DNA from: Lytechinus variegatus
Lineage: Eukaryota; Echinodermata; Echinoidea; Temnopleuroida; Toxopneustidae
NCBI RefSeq assembly: GCF_018143015.1
Contig: NC_054748.1
Span: forward strand, 6,387,467 to 6,451,466
DNA length: 64,000 bases
Direction: 5' to 3'
This document shows, one piece after another, positions 24,344 to 64,000 of this stretch. The notes beneath the pieces are model-generated. The model searched no databases and was not told where the DNA came from. It saw nothing but the letters and a program-made list of their open reading frames with translations. The translations under genes were made by a program, and so were the position numbers. Within the stretch, counting starts at the first letter, position 1. Every line of letters begins with the position of its first letter.

Positions 24344-24887
24344 TATGCGTTTTGCACTTGTTTCATTCGCCCCTTTACTCTTGACTATCAAAGTGCATAT
24401 GAAGTGCATATTGATTTAACCATGTTAACCGTGAGTGAACTTTAAACGTAATAAGAGTAAAACTTAAATCTGTTGACATTGCAGCATGTAAAGCATGTTA
24501 AGTGCACTTCAAATCGAGAAAAAACAGTATTTACACTTAACAAGAAGAAAAAATAAACATAAAATATTCTGATATACTTCTTTCCTCACAGCAACAACAT
24601 TCGTCTTGTAAATAAATCTTCTCAATTTCCTCAAGTACATTATGAAGTTTATCTGCGTGTATACTGTAAACCAACTAGAGATCGTGTATCTAGCATAATA
24701 TATACAGTTTGAACATGTTTAAGAGTAGTATAATTAGATTAGTTATATTCAAAGAAAATACAGTTAAATACTTCGATAAAAAAATGAGATCGAAGGTTTC
24801 TGCATCTTAAGTCACAATTCATTAATGACATTGCATCGCTGAGGCTTGTTTTTCGCTGTCGGGTTCGACTTTGGTTAGCATGACTAC

Positions 24888-25289
24888 TTAAAGGTAAATG
24901 CTAGTTTTGGTAACGATATCAAAATGAGTTCGTACAGAATCCAATGAAATGACCACTAAAGTGTCTGTTTGTATAAATAAAACGCATGTGCCAAAGGATT
25001 CTGGAAGAAATTGTGTAATTGCTGAGAAATCAGCAAATAAGCACGGGATTCGGGTAGGGCGTCGGGCCCGACGCCCTAAGCAATAATTATACATTGTCCC
25101 ACGTGCGCTTATCTGTGTTGGGGATTTTCGGTGTGAACATTTTTCAGCGTAGATTTCAAGATTTCACAAAGTCCAGTTAATGTAACTGTACCAGATCTAG
25201 ATCCTCGATGATATACTGGCAATAAGCCTTGTTTTACAGACTTTCTCATGAAATCAGTGTTAACTGCAACTACTGGAATTTCTCTTTAA
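24888..25289 (+). mobile_element. ~395-bp dispersed element (TTAAAGGTAAATG family), copy 2
   Basis: Full-length relative of 23861-24252, about 640 bp downstream and in the same orientation. Ends CTGGAATTTCTCTTTAA. The short duplication GATTTCAAGATTTCA at ~25151 is also present in copy 3 and absent from copy 1. Confidence 0.88.
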
Positions 25290-25845
25290 TACCACATTGA
25301 ATTGCCTCAGTAGCCATGGTAGCAGCAAATAATATCGTTCGCCCACTGCAGGAAGGATAATTGTGCAGACGTGTCTGAGGATAGTTGGAATAAAATTGTC
25401 AATTTTGTGATGGCAAATTCTGATTTTGTGGTACAGTGCATGGTAGCATAGCGAACGTCACGAGATTTTCGAGCAAAGGTCATAAAAATGTAGCGTGCAA
25501 GACTTACGTGTCAAATTTATAATAGGCCTACATAATTCTATATTCATGTTCGAGCAGGCTCTATCATGTATCTTGTATGCCAATTTCACGATGCATATAT
25601 AGTTTGCTGACAGTATACCTTCCTTGTTATTGTGCAGTTTCTCCGATGTATTAGGTAAATATTTGAACTGGCTTCATACACTGACATGAGCCTATACATG
25701 AAACAATAACATTATGATTATTAATTTAGACCGGTCACGTGATATGCCGGCATTGCAGCGAAAGACAGAGCTTCACAAAGATGGTTGAAATAGTGGAAAT
25801 CATCAGGCACAGCATACGTTGTAAATATTTTAGGACAAGTTGGTA

Positions 25846-25974
25846 CACTCTAAAAAATGAAATGCTAATTAGCTCTTAAAGAGCGTGTATAGTGCACTAG
25901 ACAAATCAGCACTCCGAAGTGCAGTCACTCTACACGCTCTTTAAGAGCTAAATTAGCACATCATTTTTAGAGTG
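25846..25974. mobile_element. Hairpin MITE (GCTCTTAAAGAGC family), copy 1
   Basis: Termini CACTCTAAAAAATGAAATGC and CATTTTTAGAGTG are inverted. The interior repeats the symmetry: AGCTCTTAAAGAGCGTGTA against TACACGCTCTTTAAGAGCT, and ACTCCGAAGTGCAGTCACT. Nearly the whole 129 bp is one imperfect hairpin. Confidence 0.9.
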
Positions 25975-26644
25975 AAAGATCTAAAGACCTGACTATGTTT
26001 TTAATATGAAAATGTTACCATGTTTACTGCAGAGCCTTGTGGTGAAGCGAACACCAACTCGTTTCCATTTTTTTTATATGCTTTAATGCCAATCATTAAA
26101 TTTGGTTCTGATTTATATTACTATGTTTGAATGGGAATGGAATAAATAATTAAATTGAACTAAATTGATTCTAAAATAAAATCAGTCGAGAAGATTACCT
26201 CTAAAAGAAAAAAAATGGTATGAAAACACGAGAAACCCGAAACGACGTTTTCGTAATATTCAATGTACGGAGGCCAATCGGGAAGATTACATGAACGGTT
26301 TCCTACGAAAATATGATATTCGATGCGAGTTAAATTTGATGTGGGCAATACGTTTATACATACATAATAAATGTAATACAAAGTTTCAATTTGAAATACA
26401 AGCCTAATGACGTTTTTTTACAAGCCAAAGTTATACTTGTGCCTTATAATTATGTATAGACTAATATGGTTTCTGTAAGGACTACCAGACTTGCTGAATT
26501 TCTGAGTACGAATGAAATAAACTATAATAAAAGCTGTTTAGCTTCAATGATAAAAACAATTCAATGATGGGTCACATTCTTTTGAATATTAAATTGTTGA
26601 ATAGACCATTTTGTGTAATACATTCACATTCAAATTATTCCATA

Positions 26645-26730
26645 ACACCAACACTGTAAATTTAACACCGAAGTAAAATGACCGGTGAATTTCTCTACTA
26701 CACTGGTTAACACCACATTTTTGCTGTGCT
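26645..26730. mobile_element. Partial ACACC-type MITE
   Basis: Ends with GGTTAACACCACATTTTTGCTGTG, the terminus of the 12147 family, and includes a TTTAACACCG block. The left terminus is missing. Confidence 0.65.
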
Positions 26731-26735
26731 GTCTT

Positions 26736-27290
26736 ATGAAATGTAGGCCTATATATTACAGAACCAACATATCACTTCCGGTTTGAATCCGTATAAAGAA
26801 ACCGTAAGAGATCCGAAAATAAATCACGCTTTTGTGCAAAATTAGATCACTTTATGACTAGATATTATTTACAGGTCTGAAGAAGAGACTTCTTTAACGG
26901 GTAGAGTTAGCAAACCTCCCCTTTTTCATAAAAATTAAAGAGTTGAGACTCTAGAAAACATCATGCATAGAAATCTCTTTGGCACGGTATAAAAAAACTC
27001 CTTTGCAAAAGGCAATATAAAATACACAATGCTGAAAATATATGATTTCATTCTTGTCTCAAACATTGGCTTTTCGCGGTCTGCCTGACATATTTTCCGT
27101 TCATTCCCTTCTCTCTCTCTCTCTCTCTCTCTCTGTTTCACAATGCAATCGAAACTGTAAAACATCTTTTATATTTCTTAAATCTTTTCCGTGCTTGATC
27201 CGCAAAACGGCATTCAGAACTGTGCGCAGAGACATGTGTCTACTTTTCACAGTGGATGGACAAGCCACCTCCTCGAAACACACTTCTGCC
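26736..27290 (-). other. Probable 3' UTR and downstream flank of the ETS gene
   Basis: The sequence immediately past the stop codon contains a (CT)n run at ~27108-27134 (GA on the sense strand) and otherwise unremarkable AT-rich sequence. I did not find a convincing AATAAA in the sense direction close to the stop, so the transcript end is unknown. Open frames here on the plus strand are antisense to the ETS exon or pass through the simple repeat and are not supported as genes. Confidence 0.4.
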
Positions 27291-58840
<31,550 letters not shown>

Positions 58841-58849
58841 TTTGACTTA

Positions 58850-59700
58850 AAAAGAGTTCTTGAAATACAGTAGATGCAAGTAGGTCCAAGTCAACAAGCA
58901 CTCATTATAAAACGGGAAGAGTTTTACGAGTTGAAGACGACTGCACTCTTAAAATTCATGTGCAAAGACGAACTCCACTCTATAACTTGGAAATAATAAT
59001 CACTCAGGGAAGCAGCCGAGTTGTGATGATAATTAGTTACTTTCTCTTAATGTCATTCATGAATAAACTAGTTTTAAGCGATATGTGAGAAGAAGTCAAT
59101 AATTATTCTCGACAGAAAAAAAGGCACACGACATCAGGAAATGGGTCCTCGGAAAACCTCTTTGGCAGGCGCTGTCCCAAGGATTATATCTCTCGCGAGG
59201 AAAAACATCTTTACAGTCTTTATAGGTAAGGAGAGATGATACCAGATAATGTTTCCGAAATTAAATATTCATCAGTTTCTAATGAAGATAATAACTACCA
59301 CGAGCATCCCGGTGAAATCTGAACATGCACATGCGAACGTGCGATCGTCAAAGTCACGCGCAGCCAGGAAATGGGGCGGTTTGATTGGTCAATAGTTAGC
59401 GCACAACAGGTGTACGGGGTACATATCAGAGGTAGTACATTACAGGAATTGTTGTTCTTGCGGTATTTTGGAAATGTAATTCTACACCCCCAAAAATGTG
59501 CAAGCTACTTTCCACAGCTGTGAGAGGGCGCGTGCCAGGTTCTGCCTGTTACTCTGATTGGGCAGACATGTATATCTCATTTGCATAAAATGACACAAAC
59601 AGGCACGAGCATGCGCAATTAAGAAGCTATTAGGAGGAGAGTAGATCGGGGATTAACAGCTGATCTTGGAACACGCCCACCTATCATGTTCTTCTGTTCT
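58850..59700 (-). promoter_or_regulatory. Candidate 5' UTR/promoter region of the ETS gene
   Basis: Lies upstream of the first ATG on the minus strand. TATA-like TTTTATAAT occurs at ~58900 and an octamer ATTTGCAT at ~59578-59585, with an inverted CCAAT (GATTGGGC) just before it at ~59556. None of these defines a start site; the region is proposed from position only. Confidence 0.3.
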
Positions 59701-61100
59701 ACTGGTCGCTTTCTACTTCAGGTCGTTTCAGCAAAGTAATTCCATTGGTCGAACCGTGTCAACAAGCAATAATCATAAACATGAAATCTCAATAAGTGCA
59801 TAATAATCACACATTGGACGATATCCCTCTCGATAATCCGTGATAATCACCCTTAGTTCTAACATGTCAAACGATAAAGCTCCATAAATAGTATGTTGAT
59901 GTTGTTAGTTTCAGAGTTTGACGCAGGCAATTGATAAGGCACATGTATTCACAAATACAGAGTACATATTTTACCACCAGTACATGACACAATTTGCATA
60001 ACAAAAAGTAAATCTATGTATTAACATCGTGCCAGCACACTTGCTCTTCTACCCCTTGGTAACAAGTACGTGTACCCAAACCCCTCTTCCCATTTAAACG
60101 CTGATTGGGTGATAGTTTTTATTGTATTCATACGTCACGAGTGAATTGGCCAATCGCGTGTCAAGCTTTATAATCAAGCCTCTCCAGTGCGAAATAGCCT
60201 TGAATGCGGGTCCATGCAGAAGCGCATCAATTTTCTCATTATTCCCCTTTATTAATTTCAGTTAATTTCTAGAACTTCCCCATATCTTTATGTATACGAA
60301 ATGTCATATAAAATGCAAAGCTCAGAGTATCGCGTTCCCGATCAGAGTAAATGGGTCTATTTTTTCCCTTTTTTTACTAAAATTATCCTTTGTATTTATT
60401 TTATCATCTATATACCTTGACGTGTCAAATTCCTACGGAAACAAAAGCAAATATCGCTATTAAAAAGAGGTAAGTATGTCGAAGAATATTTACGTATCTT
60501 CCTACGCATTTCTGGAATAACATAACTCGTGTCAGTAGTGTTTTCTTTTAGTCGGTTGATCCACGTTTCAAGAAATAATTATTCACAATAACAGTATTGA
60601 TTGTTTTTGATCAACGTCAACCGAGCGCAAGACCGATCTAATCCATCGAAAATTTCATGAAATGTTATCATATTTTCTCACCCAAGAATTTAAGAATTTG
60701 AAGAAGTATTATCAGATCAAAATACAGATTGAAATATAAAAAAAAAGCAAACAAGACAGGAATATGTTTATCGCAAAATAGTCTGTATGACATGTCTTAC
60801 ATATTAAAAGCGGGTGGCTCCGGAATAGGATGCAAGACGACCTAAAGATTTTTTTTCAACGAAATAGGGGTATTTAGAGATCTAGAGTTATACGGCCCAA
60901 AAGTCTCTTTTTTTAATAAACCTAATACCGCTCTTCCTTCTTTATCCATCCCCTGCTTTTTTCTTCATTTTTTTTGTGTTCTTCACTACGAATCCTAAAG
61001 TTTTGTCTTCCCCTATCTCACCGCACCTGATGTAAAATTCGACAAATAAACTATTAGAACTAATCAGAATGATTGCTGAGTCGGGCATTATTGATGATAC
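59701..61100. other. 5' flank, nothing recognised
   Basis: AT-rich non-coding sequence with no frame over about 60 codons and no repeat that I recognise. It might hold regulatory sites of the ETS gene, but nothing in the sequence singles them out. Confidence 0.45.
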
Positions 61101-61103
61101 AGC

Positions 61104-61435
61104 TCAATTCAATTCAATTTTATTTCTTTCACTTCCATCAAACAAAAACAAATTGTATACCATATATATAAACATAAGTATTTGTATCCATTGCAAAGAA
61201 ACACAAATAATAATACATATGTTGTGAAAAACACTTACACAATTTGGGCAACAATTTGGAGGTTTTCAATAAGTATACTATTTTTCAATCGAAATTAAAT
61301 CAAGATGGAAATGGAGGGACCCACTAAAAAGCAATGCTTGTACAATGTGGGCCCCTCAAAATAGATAACAAAACCAATAGCATAGTACAAATACAGACAT
61401 ATGTAATCAAATGAGAAAAAAAATTAATGAAGCTC
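61104..61435 (-). mobile_element. Dispersed retroelement 3' end, copy 3
   Basis: Begins with CAATTCAATTCAATTTTATT and contains GGACCCACTAAAAAGCAATG then CTTGTACAATGTGGGCCCCT. Same family as 13105-13430 and 38365-38640. On the minus strand the tail is (TTGAA)n. Confidence 0.7.
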
Positions 61436-62832
61436 TTTGGTTAGTTCAATCGTGATGCCAGTGACTTGATGTATAATTGCAACGGTTATGGCTGCATAAG
61501 TATTTTACTTAAGAGTTCTAATGCGATTTACCTTTCCTAGTTTTATCTTCAAGACTGCAGATCCCTTTGGTGATTTATTAAAGAAGAAAAATTTTAAAGC
61601 GGTAAGCCCAATACCGCTATGACAAATACCCCATCTCATTATGTATATCTCTTTATAATCTGAACACTCTATAAGGAATCGCTTGCGACCCATATTTCTT
61701 TTTCATTATGTGGTGCAAAAAAAAGTTCTGCAAGTGCAAATGCATATATAGGCTAACAAATCACATTTTATTACAGCACAATTTTCACGATTTTGAAGAG
61801 TTGTCGAATGAGCATTGTTCTATTATGTCAAGCCCTTTTTAGAAAAGGCAGATTCATTTTAAGCAGAAATAAGTTCGGTTAATATTATGAATATGGAGTC
61901 TTTCAAGAGTATACTCAGCTACAAATCCAGCAAATAGGTTCAATTCATAACAATAACGACAATTTTATGAAATACCGATTCATTAGTAGTTTATAATCAA
62001 TGGAGTATTGATCATTTACCTATATGACCCATACAATACAAAGTAGATCTAGTACTGTGAAAAGAAAATCGTTAGAAAACATAACTCGGTTCTGTTCGTT
62101 TCACTTATCAAAGAAATCTGACTAAGTTATACAGTTTTATCTGCATACAATCGCATATCAACCGCATGCGTCAGATCATCGGCCGCTGAAGTTCGGGGGA
62201 AGATTTAAGTTAGATACTGTACAATGAAACTAGGAGAAATTCACTTCCGAAAACCTCGAGCCAGGTTGGTTGATTTTTTTGTATTTCAAATGGCTTCAAT
62301 TGCCGATAATTCATAATGTCAACAAAAAGGTCTTCTTTTAAAACTGATTTCTTGCTTTATAGCTTTAATTTACAATCAAAACATTAAAACATTGTGGGCG
62401 GTATGTATTCTTAATTCACTAGTAAGTTGATGCCATATATTAACAAGATATTATGATAACTAAGTATATGGTATTACTACAGTAAACAAAAGAATTGAGT
62501 GTTATTCATGAGAACGCTATCGTTGGAGCTAGTCAGTCTATGTGACTTGGTAATGGTTATTAATTTCCTTATACGAGCGTACTTTTTGGCAAGCTGAATA
62601 AAATATGCAATTCGATCGCATTAATTATCTTTTTACCTTTTATTTTTTGTTGCAGAAAATAGAATCACTCTCTCACGACCAGCCTAATCACTTGTTGTCT
62701 GTGGTTGTAAGTGCTGAACTCTCTCCGGAAAAGGCAAAATTAGGATGAGAAATAGAAATTTCCACCGGACATGCCGGAAACAGAGGAAGTGGGCACTCCG
62801 AACTGAAGCTTGACTGGGGCCGGAGCCGAGAA

Positions 62833-62915
62833 ATGGCGCCTCGAAAAGTTTTGGTTTTTGGACAAGAGCGATCATCCGCTGGAGGAGTCGAATTTCAAAT
62901 GCAGGTCTACAGGGG
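62833..62915 (+). CDS. Possible first coding exon of an unidentified rightward gene
   Basis: A GC-richer island (62740-63200) contains an ATG with G at +4 (GAGAAATGGCG) opening a 129-codon frame to 63222. A donor-like GGGGTATGAGT at ~62914-62922 would cut it after MAPRKVLVFGQERSSAGG and about 10 more residues. No domain is recognisable and no downstream exon can be identified in the remaining 1 kb. It could equally be a chance frame. Confidence 0.2.
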
Positions 62916-63289
62916 TATGAGTATGTGCGCGCGGGTGGAACGCACCCTGGTTAATTCTAACAGAAGAAAAACGAGTATCCGCTGGGCTCACCTTTGCGTT
63001 GTGCGTTGCGCAATGCTACGAATTGTGGAATCATGCATCCAAAATTTGCTTAGGCCCTGGATGCGCGTTTCCGTTTTACACCCTGGCGAAGGCATTTTCC
63101 GGAAAAGTAGCCAAAAAGCGACTAGTGAAGAGTCTACGTCTACGTTTGTTTACATTATCAGCTGGGCGCGCGATCCAAAGTCCACACCGAAGTTATCCGC
63201 AGAACATACCATACTCAGCTGAGCTTATACTTTCCAGGTTCAATACGAATGTTTGCCTTGATCATTTGCCTTGCCGATTTGCTGATGTC

Positions 63290-63500
63290 TGTCTTTCTCC
63301 CCGTCTTTCTCTCTATCTGTCTATATATCTATCTCTCAAATTCTATCTCTATCTATCTATGTAACTGCAGTATCTATCTATCTATCTATCTAATAATCTT
63401 CTCTGTCTCTCTCATTCTTTATCTAACATCTATCTATCTCTAATGCTCTATCTATCCATCCATCTGTCTGTCTTTCTCTATTTCTCTCTCTCTCTCTAAC
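63290..63500. repeat. CTAT/CTCT microsatellite
   Basis: Interrupted CTATCTATCTAT and CTCTCTCT runs. A related tract is at 63825-63902. Frames crossing it translate to Leu/Ser/Ile/Tyr repeats and are artefacts. Confidence 0.9.
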
Positions 63501-64000
63501 TACCTAGTATCGGAAAAATATTTAGTCTTTATCGTCACCTGAACCTTTTATTTCGGAATGACGACTTTTCATAAAATCATTTATTTCAATAAAAGGAGAT
63601 AAAATGATGTTTTATTTATTACTGATTGTAGAATTGATGTATGGAGCTTACTTTATGAGGTAAAAAGAGAAAAAAACTTTAAAGATTTACAAACATAACT
63701 GAATTAAATCGAATTTTTCACTATTTCCCTTATTTAGAACACGGTGTCCTTTTAGAGACACCTTTCATTGATATTTCAACGAAAGAGACCCTTGTCCGAT
63801 ATCAAAAGTATCTTTCTGTTAATTTGTCGCTCTTCTCTCTCATTCTTGATCTATCTGACATCTATCTATCTCTCAAATTCTCCAGCTCTCTCTCTCTATC
63901 CTTTTTAGTGGATCCCCCTCATTTCCATATCCATTTATGTTCTATATTATACTGTTTTTTTTACGAAGTAAGAATGCCCTTCTGTAAAATTGTATTTGAT
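63501..64000. other. Window end, non-coding
   Basis: AT-rich sequence with a second CTAT/CTCT tract at ~63825-63902. Nothing else recognised. Confidence 0.5.

Overview
The window is eukaryotic and almost certainly echinoderm, most likely a sea urchin. It is AT-rich and intron-rich, and it is crowded with short inverted-repeat (MITE/foldback) elements, tRNA-derived SINEs, minisatellites and microsatellites. No operon-like packing or prokaryotic genes are present. The species assignment is inferred from my recognition of the repeat families and was not computed.

One protein-coding gene can be assembled confidently, on the minus strand from 58840 down to 27291. It has eight coding exons, each joined by GT-AG introns with matching phases, giving a 548-residue ETS-family transcription factor. 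The order of parts is a 22-nt first coding exon, a Gln/His/Ser/Pro-rich N-terminus, a Pointed (PNT/SAM) domain (exon 4), linkers, an AT-hook (exon 7) and a C-terminal ETS DNA-binding domain (exon 8). The PNT plus AT-hook plus C-terminal ETS layout resembles the ESE/ELF3 group. The ETS domain itself has Spi/PU.1-like features (LYKF at the first helix, MARALRNY in the recognition helix).

Layout: 1-1120, degenerate 14-18-bp minisatellites; 1960-5287, a foldback element built of ~190-bp units around a GCCATTTTG-type core; 5957-9546, a second large inverted-repeat element carrying a SINE and internal hairpins; 9760-10310, a ~200-bp tandem repeat; 12147-15645, MITEs and a decayed LINE (reverse transcriptase in broken frames); 15886-15958, a complete tRNA-Lys(TTT) gene; 16140-26735, largely non-coding sequence with MITEs and minisatellites; 27291-58840, the ETS gene, whose introns (the first ~16.9 kb) hold many more repeats; 58850-64000, the 5' flank, with one weak candidate first exon of another gene near 62833 and CTAT-rich simple sequence.

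The most notable points are the ETS domain mosaic, a 106-bp tandem duplication that copies the exon 6/intron 6 junction, CCAAT-containing minisatellites flanking exon 6, the ~190-bp-periodic foldback, and an hAT-like element with a perfect 8-bp target duplication nested in another foldback. I see no undescribed multi-gene system.
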